Shown piece by piece: positions 1 to 9,305 of a DNA stretch of 64,000 nucleotides (positions are counted from its first letter, which is position 1; each line of letters begins with the position of its first letter). A model generated the notes under the pieces. The model saw only the letters and a program-made list of their open reading frames with translations, searched no databases and had not been told where the DNA came from. The DNA is from Synergistaceae bacterium (GTDB lineage: Bacteria > Synergistota > Synergistia > Synergistales > Aminithiophilaceae). The stretch is from positions 558,001-622,000 of the forward strand of contig JAESII010000004.1 in the NCBI GenBank assembly GCA_016756725.1, given 5' to 3'. The position numbers were made by a program, and so were the translations under genes.

Positions 1-459
1 GGCGCCATGGTGACGACCCTCTCCGTCGAGGAGGCCCGCGAACTCTACGAGATGGTCTCCGCCCTGGAGACCAATCTCCTTCGCATCGCTTTCTGCCGCA
101 TCACGGCCGGCATCGTTGACGAGGCGGCCCGGACGCTCGATCAGATGGAGGGGGAGGAGGACTGCATCCGCTGGCGCGACCAGAACCAGCTCTTCCACAA
201 CCTCCTCTATGAGCCCGCAGACCGTCCCCTCACCCTGGACATGGTGGCCCGCCTTCGCCAGAAGACGGACCGTAACATCCGGTCCCATCTGGCCTCGATG
301 CGCATCGAATCGCAGCGCCAGCACCGCCGGATCCTCGACCTCGTGGCGTCCCATGACCGGGAGGGTGCCCTCATGGCCCTGGCCGATCACCTGAGCTACA
401 CCTCCAACGACCTCCAGGCCCGGATGAGGCGCGAAGGCTGCGAGCGGCGACACCGGTGA
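1..459 (+). CDS. GntR-family regulator, FCD ligand-binding domain (5' end outside window)
   Basis: The frame is open from base 1, so the gene starts before the window and only its C-terminal part is present. The visible ~152 residues are all-helical and look like the FCD ligand-binding domain of GntR-type regulators: an ExxxALE-like first helix, an NQLFHNLLY segment (the H of the metal/ligand site), and a closing QHRRILDLVASHDREGAL helix followed by a basic tail. The winged-helix DNA-binding part is missing from view. It lies about 120 bp upstream of the purine-degradation operon on the same strand, so a role as that operon's regulator is plausible but not shown. Confidence 0.8.
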   Translation, partial: GAMVTTLSVEEARELYEMVSALETNLLRIAFCRITAGIVDEAARTLDQMEGEEDCIRWRDQNQLFHNLLYEPADRPLTLDMVARLRQKTDRNIRSHLASMRIESQRQHRRILDLVASHDREGALMALADHLSYTSNDLQARMRREGCERRHR

Positions 460-581
460 GGGTTCGGCGGCCCCACTGGCAGGGTGCTTGACTAAAGGGC
501 CGTCGCAGCTGTAGGGTTGACAAAAGAAAGAAATTGTTCTGCTTCTCCCCACGGGAGAGGATGACTGAGGAGGTGGAAACA

Positions 582-1805
582 ATGATAAGGATCTCCTGGA
601 CCGGCAACGACTGGGCCCGCCGCAGCGGGCCCAAGGCGGATCTGCGGGCCTTTGCCCCAGCCGCCATCGGCGAGGTGCGCGCCTTTCACGCCACCATTCC
701 CGGCTACGAGCCCACGCCCCTGGTGGGACTCAGGGGCCTGGCCGGCCGGCTGGGCCTGGGCGGCCTTTTCGTCAAGGACGAGTCCTACCGGTTCGGCCTC
801 AACGCCTTCAAGGTCCTCGGCGGCTCCTACGCCATCGCCCGCCTTCTTGCCGAGAGGCTCGGCCGGGACCTGGCCGACCTGCCCTACCCCGTCCTCACCG
901 GCGACGGGGTGAAGGCGGCCCTGGGCGATGTCGTCTTCGCCACCACCACCGACGGCAACCACGGGCGGGGCGTGGCCTGGACGGCCCGCATGCTCCGCCA
1001 GAAGTCCGTCGTCTACATGCCCAAGGGGTCGGCCCCCTTCCGGCTCGAGAAGATCCGGGCCGAAGGGGCCGAGGCGGAGATCCTCGACAAGAACTACGAC
1101 GACTCTGTCCGCTTCACCGCCGAGGCGGCGCGCAAGGCGGGGTGGATCGTCGTTCAGGACACGGCCTGGGAGGGCTACCGCGACATTCCCCTCTGGATCA
1201 TGGAGGGCTACGGCACCATGGTCGACGAGGCCCTCCAGCAGCTTCAGGACGCCGGTGAGGGGCTGCCGACGCACGTCTTCATCCAGGCCGGCGTCGGCTC
1301 CCTGGCTGCCACGGTCCAGGCCGTCCTCAAGGCCCGCCTCGGCGACGAGGCGCCCAAGGTGATCGTCGTCGAGGCCGACAAGGCGGCCTGCTTCTACAAG
1401 TCGGCCCTGGCCGGCAACGAGGCCCCCCTGGCCGTGACGGGCGACCTCGATACCGTCATGGCCGGACTGGCCTGCGGCGAGCCCAACGTTATCGCCTTCG
1501 AGATTCTCCGCGACTACGCCGAGGCCTTCGTCTCCTGCTCCGATCCCGTCGCCGCCCGGGGCATGCGCCTTCTCGGCAATCCCCTCAGGGGCGACGGGGC
1601 CATCGTCTCCGGCGAATCGGGCGCCGTCACGGCGGGCCTTCTCTCCCTCATCATGGAAGATCCGTCCCAGAAAAAGTTGCGCCAGGCCCTGGGCCTGGGA
1701 CGGGAGTCGTCAGTCCTCCTCTTCAGCACCGAGGGCGACACCGACCCCGAGCGGTACCGTTCCATCGTCTGGGATGGAGAATTCCCCTCGGTGCGCTCAT
1801 GGTGA
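582..1805 (+). CDS. dpaL: Diaminopropionate ammonia-lyase
   Basis: PLP enzyme of fold type II (YgeX family, 407 aa; the E. coli protein is 398 aa) that splits 2,3-diaminopropionate into pyruvate and two ammonia. The Schiff-base lysine is Lys77 in the motif LNAFKVLGG, the same number as in E. coli, and a TTDGNHGRG stretch binds the cofactor phosphate. I chose the ATG at 582 because GAGGAGG lies 7 bases before it; an upstream in-frame ATG at 534 has no such site. A weak pair of promoter-like TTGAC boxes lies at 488-522. This is the first gene of the purine operon and its stop overlaps the next start by 7 bases. In the anaerobic uric-acid pathway it is the final carbon-releasing step. Confidence 0.93.
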   Translation: MIRISWTGNDWARRSGPKADLRAFAPAAIGEVRAFHATIPGYEPTPLVGLRGLAGRLGLGGLFVKDESYRFGLNAFKVLGGSYAIARLLAERLGRDLADLPYPVLTGDGVKAALGDVVFATTTDGNHGRGVAWTARMLRQKSVVYMPKGSAPFRLEKIRAEGAEAEILDKNYDDSVRFTAEAARKAGWIVVQDTAWEGYRDIPLWIMEGYGTMVDEALQQLQDAGEGLPTHVFIQAGVGSLAATVQAVLKARLGDEAPKVIVVEADKAACFYKSALAGNEAPLAVTGDLDTVMAGLACGEPNVIAFEILRDYAEAFVSCSDPVAARGMRLLGNPLRGDGAIVSGESGAVTAGLLSLIMEDPSQKKLRQALGLGRESSVLLFSTEGDTDPERYRSIVWDGEFPSVRSW

Positions 1806-3121
1806 TCGTCGGAGGAGGACCTCTCGTCACCCGTGACGACGGCTGTCCCTTCCTCCCCGACGGCGCCGTCGCCATCGAGGCGGGGCGGATCGTCGCCGTG
1901 GGACCGACGGAGGAGATCCGGCGCCGCTGGGGGGAAGCGGACTTTCTCGATGCCCGAGGCGGCCTGATCCACCCGGGCCTCATCAACGGCCACATGCACT
2001 TCTACAGCACCTTCGCCCGCGGCTTCGGCGGCAAGGGGGGAAGCGCGGCGACCTTCACGGAGCTTCTCGAGCGCCTCTGGTGGCGTCTCGACAAGGCCCT
2101 GACCCTGGAGGACTGCTACTACAGCGCCCTTTACGCCGTCGTCGAGGCCGTCAAATGCGGCTGCACGACCCTCATGGACCATCACGCCTCGCCCCGGGCC
2201 GTCCGGGGAAGCCTCTTCGAGGTGGCCCGGGCCGTCCTCGACGGCGGACTTGCGGCCTCGCTCTGCTACGAGGTCTCCGACCGCGACGGTCCCGACGTCG
2301 CCGCCGAGGGGATCGCCGAAAACAGGGCCTTCATCGATCACGTCGCCGCCTCGGGCGAGCCCCGCCTGGCCGCCGCCTTCGGCCTCCACGCCTCGATGAC
2401 GCTCAGCGACGCCACGCTGGAGCGCTGCGCCGCGGCGGGAGAGGGCGCGGGCTTTCACGTCCACGTCGCCGAAGGCCCCGAGGACGAGCGCCTCTGCCGG
2501 GAGCGTCACGGTCTGTCCGTCGTCGGGCGTCTCCAGCGTTTCGGCCTCCTCGGCCCCCGCTCTCTGGCCATCCACTGCGTCCACGTCGACGACGACGAAA
2601 AGGAGCTCCTCGCCGAGACGGAAACGGCCGTCGTCCACAACCCCGAATCGAACATGGGCAACGCCGTCGGCTTCGCTCCCGTCCTGGATCTCATGAAGCG
2701 GGGCGTCCTCGTCGGCCTCGGCACCGACGGCTACGTGAGCGATCTCTTCCGCTCCCTGGCCCTGGCCAATGCCCTTCAGAAACAGGGCCTGGCCGATCCG
2801 GATGCCGGCTGGACCGAGGTGCCGACGATGCTTTTTCGGAACAACGCCCGCATCGCCGACCGCCATTTCAGCCTGCCCCGGGGCCGCCTCGTCCCGGGAT
2901 TTGCCGGTGATGTCATCGTCATCGACTACCGCCCGCCGACGGAGCTCTCGGAGAAAAACGTCAACGGCCATCTCCTCTTCGGTCCCGGTGCCGTCAACGT
3001 CGTCGCCACCGTCGCCTCCGGCGAGGTCCTCATGAAGGACCGATGCCTGACCCGTCTCGACGAGCCTGCCATCGCCGCCCGTTGCCGCGAGCTGGCCCGG
3101 GCCGTCCACGGACGCTTCTGA
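1799..3121 (+). CDS. ssnA: SsnA-type amidohydrolase
   Basis: 440 aa, matching the ~442 aa of E. coli SsnA. It has the amidohydrolase metal site HxH at His65/His67 in the NGHMHFYS segment, the ADE-type later histidines (HVHVAEG, IHCVHVD) and a GLGTDGY motif near the C-terminus that supplies the metal-binding aspartate. SsnA is one of the genes required for uricase-independent purine breakdown and probably hydrolyses an amino or ring amide bond of an intermediate; its exact substrate is not established from sequence. It is translationally coupled to dpaL (overlap of the two frames) and followed by ygfK after 14 bases. Confidence 0.9.
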   Translation: MVIVGGGPLVTRDDGCPFLPDGAVAIEAGRIVAVGPTEEIRRRWGEADFLDARGGLIHPGLINGHMHFYSTFARGFGGKGGSAATFTELLERLWWRLDKALTLEDCYYSALYAVVEAVKCGCTTLMDHHASPRAVRGSLFEVARAVLDGGLAASLCYEVSDRDGPDVAAEGIAENRAFIDHVAASGEPRLAAAFGLHASMTLSDATLERCAAAGEGAGFHVHVAEGPEDERLCRERHGLSVVGRLQRFGLLGPRSLAIHCVHVDDDEKELLAETETAVVHNPESNMGNAVGFAPVLDLMKRGVLVGLGTDGYVSDLFRSLALANALQKQGLADPDAGWTEVPTMLFRNNARIADRHFSLPRGRLVPGFAGDVIVIDYRPPTELSEKNVNGHLLFGPGAVNVVATVASGEVLMKDRCLTRLDEPAIAARCRELARAVHGRF

Positions 3122-3135
3122 AGGAGGCACCGACG

Positions 3136-6100
3136 ATGAACCATGAGATGCGCCCCCTTCCCTTTGAGGCCGAACTGCGCTGGGCCCTGACGGAGTGGGA
3201 AAGCCGCCGCTCTTTCTTTTCCGTCCCCGAAGACGCCTTCTGGCTCCCCCGGAAGGCGCCCTTCGCCTCCGTCCTCGACGGCCGGCCCCTGGCGGCTCCC
3301 GTCGGTCCCGCCGCGGGCCCTCACACCCAGATGGCCCGCAACATCGTCGCCGCCTGGCTTTCGGGAGGCCGCTTCATCGAGCTCAAGACCGTCCAGGCCG
3401 CCGACGAGCTCGTCATTCCCCGCCCCTGCATCGACATGGCCGACGAGGGCTACAACGTCGAGTGGTCCCAGGAGCTCAAGCTGGAGGCCTCGGCGGACCA
3501 GTACGTCCAGGCCTGGTTCTGGGTCCACCTCCTGCCCCGCCTTCTGGACTGGGATGACGGGGGCACCGTCTTCAACATGAGCGTCGGCTACGACCTGTCG
3601 GGCATCCTCTCGCCGCCGATGCAGGCGTTCATGGACCGCCTCGCCGACGCCTCGGGGCCCCTGGAGGACCTCCGGAAAAGGGCCGTTCCCCTCGTTCCCG
3701 AGGCGGCCGATCTGGAGATCCCGAGCCGCGTCGCCGTCGGCTGCACCCTCTCGACCATGCACGGCTGTCCCCCTGACGAGATCGAGCGCATCGGCACCTA
3801 CCTCCTCGAGGAGCGGGGCCTGAACCTGACGGTCAAGCTCAACCCCACCCTCCTCGGCAGGGAGGAGGTCCTGGCCATCGTCAAAGGGGATCTGGCCTTC
3901 GACGACGTCGTCATCCCCGAAGAGGTCTTCGCCAAGGACCTGGCCTATGGCCGGGCTCTGGAGATCATCGGCAGCCTCCGCGAGAAGGCGGCCCGGCGGG
4001 GCCTCTCCTTCGCCGTCAAGCTCACCAACACCCTGGCCGTCAGCAACGGGAGGGGCGTCCTCCCCGGCGAGGAGATGTACCTCTCAGGCCGCCCCCTCTT
4101 CCCTCTGGCCGTCGAGCTCCTGCGCCGTCTGCGCCGCGACTGCGGCGACGACCTGGAGGTCTCCTTCTCGGCCGGAGCCGACGCCGGGAACGTCCCGGAC
4201 CTCTTCGCCTGCGCTGTCCGGACCGTCACCCTGGCCTCGGATCTTCTCAAGCCGGGCGGCACGGGACGACTCGTCCAGATCCTCGACCATCTCGAGTCGG
4301 CCATGAACGATGCCGGCGCCACCGATCTGAAGCGTTTCGGCTGCAAAAGCCGCCAGAGGCTGGAGCGCCTCGCCGCCGAGGCCCGCCGGGACGGCCGCTA
4401 CGGCGGGGGCCACGACGGCCGGTCCGCCAAGGTCGCCTCGCCTCTGGAGCCCTTCGACTGTGTCGAGGCGCCCTGCGTCGCCGCCTGTCCCGTCGGCCAG
4501 GATGTCCCCCTTTACGTCCGTCTCGTCGCCCAGGGGCGCCGCGACGAGGCCCTGGCGGCGATCCTGAGACGGAACCCCCTGCCCGGCGTGACGGGGCAGG
4601 TCTGCACCCACCTCTGTCAGGACCGCTGCAGCCGCCTCGACTACGACGAGCCCGTCGCCATCAGGGCCCTGAAGAACTACGCCGCCCGGGGAGAAGCCTC
4701 CTTCGCCATCGGCCGCCCCCCGACGGGTCACCGCGTCGCCGTCATCGGCGCCGGCCCCTCGGGCCTGGCCGCCGCCTCGCGCCTCGCCCTCGACGGCTTT
4801 GCCGTCACCCTCTTCGAGGCCGCGTCCAGGGCGGGCGGCATGATGGCCCTGGCCCCGGCCTTCCGGCTCCCGCCGGAGGTCCTCGAGGGCGACGTGAGGC
4901 GCATCGTCGCCCTCGGCGTCGACTTACGCCTCGACAGCCCCGTCACGGGGCCGCCGGAGAGGCTTCTCGATGACTACGACGCCGTCTACGTCGCCACCGG
5001 ATTCCCCCGCGACGCCTCCCTGGAGGGGCTCGACGGCGAGGGTGTCTGGGGGGCCCTGGAGCTTCTGCGGGCCCTCGCGTCGGGCCATCGTCCCGACCTG
5101 GGCCGGACCGTCGTCATCGGCGGCGGCAACACCGCCGTCGACGCCGCCCGTACCGCCGCCCGCCTCACCGGTTTTCCCGCCACCGTCGTCTACCGCAGGA
5201 GCCGGCGCGAAATGCCCGCCTCACCGGAGGAGATCGCCCTCCTCCTCGACGAGGGCAACGAGATTGTCGAACTGGCCTCGCCGGAAAGGACCATCGTCCG
5301 CGACGGCTCTCTCGCGGGGCTTCTCTGCCGCCGCAACCGCCTCGGCGAGCCCGACGAAGGGGGGCGACGCCGCCCCCTGGCCACCGACGAAACCTTTGTC
5401 GTCGCCGCCGACAGCGTCATCGTCGCCGTCGGCCAGGCCCAGGAGGAGCTCCTCTTCCGGGACAGCCGCCTTGCCCTCGACAGGGGCCGCCTTCCCCTCT
5501 GCCCTTCGGGGCGGAGCCGCGTCGCCGGAGTCTACGGCGGCGGCGACCTGGCCCGGGGGCCCGAGACGGTCATCGCCGCCTGTGCCGACGGGATCAGGGC
5601 CGCCGAGGCCATCGCCGCCTCTTTGGGCGTCGCCGCCGCCGAAGCGCCCCGAAGCGCCCCCCCGGATGCCTCCGAGCTGGCCCGCGCCCGAATCAGCCGG
5701 ATCGGCAAGATCCCTCAGGTCGCCCCTCCCCTGAGACCGGCCGGGGACCGCCGGGGCTTCGACCCCGTCGAAGCCCCCTACGACGAGGCCTCGGCCCTTG
5801 CCGAGGCGGGACGGTGCCTCCTCTGTTCCGACCGCTGCGACAAGTGCGTCGACGTCTGCCCCAACAGGGCCAACGTGGCCTACGGGATCATGCCCGTCGC
5901 CGCCCTCGCCCCCGTCGTCGAAGTCCGCGGCGGTGCCGTCGTCGTCGTCGGCGCCGAGAGGGTCGCCTTCGCCCAGCACCGCCAGATCGTCCACGTCGAG
6001 GAACTCTGCAACGGCTGCGGCAACTGCGCCACCTTCTGCGTCCATCAGGGCCGCCCCTATGAGGACAAACCCCGCCTCTTCCTCCGCCGCGAGGCCTTCG

Positions 6101-6381
6101 AGGCCGAAGAGGACGATGCCCTCTTCCTCGCCGATAGCGCCCTCTTCCTGAAGCGGCAGGGGCTGACGGTCCGCATCGACCGTCTCGACCGGGGCTGGCG
6201 CTATGACGACGGCCGGGTCGAGATCGTCGTCGACGAGGCCTTCCGTCTTCAGCAGGCCGCGGTGAAGGAGCCCTTTGACGGGACTCTTTCCCTGGCCGGC
6301 CCCCTCAAGATGGCCCTCGCCGCCCAGGCCGTGGCGGCCACGGCCCCCTTTCTGGGGGCGGCCTGTCACGGTCTCGGATAG
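3136..6381 (+). CDS. ygfK: YgfK-type iron-sulfur flavoprotein oxidoreductase
   Basis: 1081 aa (E. coli YgfK 1032 aa). The N-terminal ~430 residues are a dihydroorotate-dehydrogenase-like barrel. Next comes a GltD-like half: a cysteine cluster APCVAACPVGQ near residue 446, an FAD Rossmann motif VIGAGPSG near 536 and an NAD(P)H motif VIGGGNTAVD near 660. The C-terminal part carries two clostridial-type cysteine clusters (CLLCSDRCDKC near 895, CNGCGNC near 958). It probably passes electrons from NAD(P)H to a purine-derived ring, the reductive step of the anaerobic uric-acid pathway; it was once proposed to be a selenate reductase. I start it at the ATG at 3136, after AAGGAGG at 3120-3126; the frame is open further upstream. 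Confidence 0.9.
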   Translation: MNHEMRPLPFEAELRWALTEWESRRSFFSVPEDAFWLPRKAPFASVLDGRPLAAPVGPAAGPHTQMARNIVAAWLSGGRFIELKTVQAADELVIPRPCIDMADEGYNVEWSQELKLEASADQYVQAWFWVHLLPRLLDWDDGGTVFNMSVGYDLSGILSPPMQAFMDRLADASGPLEDLRKRAVPLVPEAADLEIPSRVAVGCTLSTMHGCPPDEIERIGTYLLEERGLNLTVKLNPTLLGREEVLAIVKGDLAFDDVVIPEEVFAKDLAYGRALEIIGSLREKAARRGLSFAVKLTNTLAVSNGRGVLPGEEMYLSGRPLFPLAVELLRRLRRDCGDDLEVSFSAGADAGNVPDLFACAVRTVTLASDLLKPGGTGRLVQILDHLESAMNDAGATDLKRFGCKSRQRLERLAAEARRDGRYGGGHDGRSAKVASPLEPFDCVEAPCVAACPVGQDVPLYVRLVAQGRRDEALAAILRRNPLPGVTGQVCTHLCQDRCSRLDYDEPVAIRALKNYAARGEASFAIGRPPTGHRVAVIGAGPSGLAAASRLALDGFAVTLFEAASRAGGMMALAPAFRLPPEVLEGDVRRIVALGVDLRLDSPVTGPPERLLDDYDAVYVATGFPRDASLEGLDGEGVWGALELLRALASGHRPDLGRTVVIGGGNTAVDAARTAARLTGFPATVVYRRSRREMPASPEEIALLLDEGNEIVELASPERTIVRDGSLAGLLCRRNRLGEPDEGGRRRPLATDETFVVAADSVIVAVGQAQEELLFRDSRLALDRGRLPLCPSGRSRVAGVYGGGDLARGPETVIAACADGIRAAEAIAASLGVAAAEAPRSAPPDASELARARISRIGKIPQVAPPLRPAGDRRGFDPVEAPYDEASALAEAGRCLLCSDRCDKCVDVCPNRANVAYGIMPVAALAPVVEVRGGAVVVVGAERVAFAQHRQIVHVEELCNGCGNCATFCVHQGRPYEDKPRLFLRREAFEAEEDDALFLADSALFLKRQGLTVRIDRLDRGWRYDDGRVEIVVDEAFRLQQAAVKEPFDGTLSLAGPLKMALAAQAVAATAPFLGAACHGLG

Positions 6382-6427
6382 AAGAATAGAATAGGAGCAC
6401 TGTCATCCACCAAGGAGGGTGATCGCG

Positions 6428-7648
6428 TTGGATTTCGAGCGCATCAGGAAGCTGGCCGGGCGGTACGAGCCCCTCATGACCCGTTTCCTGCGGGACATGG
6501 TGGCCCTTCCCAGCGAAAGCTGCGGCGAGGAGGCCGTCATCGCCCGCATCGGCGAGGAGATGGAGGCCGTCGGTTTCGACGCCGTCACCATCGACGCCAT
6601 GGGCAACATCCGGGGGACGATCGGCTCGGGACCCCGCCTCGTCGCCTTCGACGCCCACGTCGACACCGTCGGCGTCGGCGAGCGGGCCAACTGGACCTTC
6701 GACCCCTATGAGGGCTATGAGGACGAAAGGACCATCGGGGGCCGGGGAACGAGCGACCAGGAGGGCGGCATGGCCTCCATGGTCTACGGAGCCAAGATCA
6801 TGAAAGAGCTGGGGCTGTTTGAGGGGCTCTCCGTCGTCTTCGTCGGCTCTGTCCAGGAGGAGGACTGCGACGGCCTCTGCTGGCAGTACCTTCACAACGA
6901 GGTGGGGCTGAGGCCCGAGGTGGTCGTCCTCACGGAGCCCACGGACGGGAGGATCCATCGGGGCCAGAGGGGGCGCATGGAGATCGCCGTCCGCACCCGG
7001 GGTGTGAGCTGTCACGGATCGGCTCCGGAGCGGGGCGACAACGCCATCTACAAGATGGCGCCCATCCTCACCGAGCTGCGAGCCCTCCACGCCAACCTCA
7101 GGGACGACCCCTTCCTGGGCAGGGGGAGTCTCGCCGTCTCGGAGATCTTTCACTCGTCGCCGTCGCGCTGCGCCGTCGCCGACGGCTGCCGCATCTCCGT
7201 CGACCGCCGTCTCACGGCGGGGGAGACGGCCGATTCGGCCCTGACGGAGATCCGCAACCTTCCCGCCGTCGTGGCCTCCGGCGCCGAAGTCTTCCTCTAC
7301 CGCTACGACCGTCCCTCCTACAGGGGCCTCGTCTACCCCACGGAGTGCTACTTCCCCGCCTGGGTCGTCCCCGAGGAGCACGAGGCCGTCCGGGCCATGG
7401 CCGGCGCCTTCCGCTCCGTCCTCGGAAGGGAGCCGGTCATCGACAAGTGGACCTTCTCCACCAACGGCGTCTCCATCATGGGACGTTACGCCATCCCCTG
7501 CGTCGGCCTCGGCCCCGGCCACGAGGACCAGGCCCACGCGCCGGACGAGAGAACCTGGAAGAGCGAGCTCGTCGACTGCGCCGCCGTCTACGCGGCCTTC
7601 CCGTCCCTCTACAGGGACCTGACCGGGTCGGTCAAGGAGGAGAACTAG
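6428..7648 (+). CDS. ygeY: YgeY family M20 metallo-hydrolase
   Basis: 406 aa, M20-type zinc hydrolase (E. coli YgeY 403 aa). The metal ligands are visible: DAHVDTVG (first His/Asp), [10 protein letters not shown] (bridging Asp), QEEDCDG (catalytic Glu pair) and a C-terminal [13 protein letters not shown] histidine segment. It probably hydrolyses an N-carbamoyl or peptide-like bond in a ring-opened purine intermediate. I chose TTG at 6428 because AAGGAGG sits at 6412-6418, about 9 bases away; the GTG at 6419 touches that site and would be too close. It belongs to the same operon, 46 bases after ygfK. Confidence 0.88.
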   Translation: MDFERIRKLAGRYEPLMTRFLRDMVALPSESCGEEAVIARIGEEMEAVGFDAVTIDAMGNIRGTIGSGPRLVAFDAHVDTVGVGERANWTFDPYEGYEDERTIGGRGTSDQEGGMASMVYGAKIMKELGLFEGLSVVFVGSVQEEDCDGLCWQYLHNEVGLRPEVVVLTEPTDGRIHRGQRGRMEIAVRTRGVSCHGSAPERGDNAIYKMAPILTELRALHANLRDDPFLGRGSLAVSEIFHSSPSRCAVADGCRISVDRRLTAGETADSALTEIRNLPAVVASGAEVFLYRYDRPSYRGLVYPTECYFPAWVVPEEHEAVRAMAGAFRSVLGREPVIDKWTFSTNGVSIMGRYAIPCVGLGPGHEDQAHAPDERTWKSELVDCAAVYAAFPSLYRDLTGSVKEEN

Positions 7649-7651
7649 GCC

Positions 7652-8656
7652 ATGAAGAGCTACTTCTACGGACGTCATTTCATCGATCTCGAGGACTACA
7701 GCAAGGAAGAGGTGGAGACCTTACTGGACGTCTCCTTCGACCTGAAGCGCAAGTTCGCCATGGGCATCGCCACGCCCTACCTGACGGGCAAGACCCTGTT
7801 CCTCATGTTCTTCGAGCAGTCGACGCGGACGCGCAACTCCATGGAGGCCGGCTTCGCCCAGCTCGGCGGCCATGCCGGCTTCCTCGACACGTCGAGCATG
7901 CAGGTCTCCCACGGCGAGAGCCCCAAGGACACGGCCATCATCCTCTCCGGCTACGGCCATGCCATCGCCTGCCGCTACTGCAACTGGGGCTACGGCAACG
8001 CCTACCTCAACGAGATGGCCCGCTGGTCGCGGGTGCCCATCATGAACCTCCAGTGCGACCTCTACCACCCCATGCAGGCCCTGGCGGACCTGATGACGAT
8101 GAAGGAGAAGTTCGATTCCCTCAGGCGCCTCAAGGTCTCCATCATCTGGGCCTATGCCGAGAGCCACAAGAAGCCCATCTCCGTCCCCGTCTCCCAGGTC
8201 CTCCTCTTCCCCCGGTGGGGGATGGATGTCGTCCTCGCCCACCCCAAGGGATGGGAGCTTCCCGACTGGGTCATCGCCAAGGCCAGGGCCAACGCCGAGC
8301 AGTACGGCGGCACCGTCACCGTCACCGACGACGAGGCCGAGGCCTATCGGGGCGCCCACATCGTCATCCCCAAGAACTGGGGCAACTGGGTGACGGACCA
8401 GACGGGCCTTCAGGCCTCCGGTTCCGTCAAGGTCGTCGACGACAAACTCCGGGCTCACCGCTCCTGGAAGTGCACCGAGGAGAAGATGGCCACAGCCGAC
8501 AGGGACGTCGTCTACATGCACGCCCTCCCTGCGGACCGGAACAACGAGGTCGAGGACGCCGTCATCGACGGTCCCCGATCCATCGTCTACGACGAGGCCG
8601 AAAACCGGCTCCACACGGCCAAGGCCGTCATGACCCTCCTCATGGGCGGGCGCTAG
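7652..8656 (+). CDS. ygeW: YgeW-type knotted carbamoyltransferase
   Basis: 334 aa aspartate/ornithine-carbamoyltransferase fold. The carbamoyl-phosphate loop is FEQSTRTR (residues 54-61) and the second binding motif is DLYHPMQALAD. The length is noticeably shorter than E. coli YgeW (396 aa), mostly at the N-terminus. The enzyme is thought to run towards carbamoyl phosphate, allowing ATP to be made from ring-opened purine (for example carbamoyl-diaminopropionate to diaminopropionate, feeding DpaL). Start ATG at 7652 follows GGAGGAG; only 3 bases separate it from ygeY. No carbamate kinase gene is present in this window. Confidence 0.88.
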   Translation: MKSYFYGRHFIDLEDYSKEEVETLLDVSFDLKRKFAMGIATPYLTGKTLFLMFFEQSTRTRNSMEAGFAQLGGHAGFLDTSSMQVSHGESPKDTAIILSGYGHAIACRYCNWGYGNAYLNEMARWSRVPIMNLQCDLYHPMQALADLMTMKEKFDSLRRLKVSIIWAYAESHKKPISVPVSQVLLFPRWGMDVVLAHPKGWELPDWVIAKARANAEQYGGTVTVTDDEAEAYRGAHIVIPKNWGNWVTDQTGLQASGSVKVVDDKLRAHRSWKCTEEKMATADRDVVYMHALPADRNNEVEDAVIDGPRSIVYDEAENRLHTAKAVMTLLMGGR

Positions 8657-8667
8657 GAGGCAGGGCG

Positions 8668-9246
8668 ATGGAGACGAAGCGCAGCCTCTCGGCCCGTGAG
8701 GTGGACCGCCTTCTGGACGTCATCGAAGAGGAGATCCTGCCCCTTACGGAAGTCCTCGTCACCCAGGGACACAACCTCTTCGGCGCCGCCGTCCTCGACG
8801 GCGTGACCCTGAGGACCCTCACCGTCGGCAGCAACCGCCGCGGCGACAACCCCGTCTACCACGGCGAGATCGACACGATCCTCCGCTTCTTCGAGCTGCC
8901 CCACAGGCCCGGGGCCGAAGAGACCCTCTTTCTCGCCACCCACGAGCCCTGCGCCATGTGCCTTTCGGCTCTGGCCTGGTCGGGCTTCCGCGAAGTCTGG
9001 CACCTCTTCGACTACGACGAGACGGCCTCTGACTTTCACATGGCCGACGACCTGAAGATGCTCGAATCCCTCTTCGGCACGACCAGTCCCAACAGGGACA
9101 ACGCCTACTTCCGCCTCCGCGCCATCCGCGAAGCCCTGGACGGCCTCGAGGCCGGAGACAGGAAGAGGCTCGAGGCGCGCATCGCCCGCATCAAGGAGCT
9201 CTACCGCGAACTCCCCGTCGTCCTCGACGAAGACGAAGAGGCCTAG
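8668..9246 (+). CDS. Cytidine/guanine-type zinc nucleobase deaminase
   Basis: 192 aa CDA-fold deaminase. Zinc-site residues: His65 and the proton-shuttling Glu67 in YHGEID, and Cys95/Cys98 in EPCAMC. The PCxMC form and the operon position beside a purine permease point to guanine or another aminopurine as substrate, equivalent in role to guaD of the E. coli cluster although in a different protein family. The C-terminal third (DDLKMLESLFG onward) is an extension typical of the nucleoside-deaminase branch. Start ATG at 8668 follows TAGGAGG and lies 11 bases after ygeW. Substrate is an inference. Confidence 0.75.
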   Translation: METKRSLSAREVDRLLDVIEEEILPLTEVLVTQGHNLFGAAVLDGVTLRTLTVGSNRRGDNPVYHGEIDTILRFFELPHRPGAEETLFLATHEPCAMCLSALAWSGFREVWHLFDYDETASDFHMADDLKMLESLFGTTSPNRDNAYFRLRAIREALDGLEAGDRKRLEARIARIKELYRELPVVLDEDEEA

Positions 9247-9305
9247 CGGAAGCGCCGCGGCGGAAGTCCGCGGCGGACTTTCATCCCATTTTTCGGAGGT
9301 GCCCC

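Noticed and set aside
479-494. Sigma-54 type promoter (TGGCAG...TTGAC) before dpaL
   Set aside because: The -12 element has GA instead of the required GC.
1514-3130. Long minus-strand frames opposite ssnA, ygfK, xdh and other genes
   Set aside because: They are composed of Gly/Asp/Val/Ala-rich shadow sequence, lack ribosome sites and domain motifs, and lie opposite clear genes.
7345-9246. A 633-codon frame ending in the deaminase
   Set aside because: Most of it is the arginine-rich shadow of ygeY and ygeW; the deaminase starts at 8668 with its own ribosome site.
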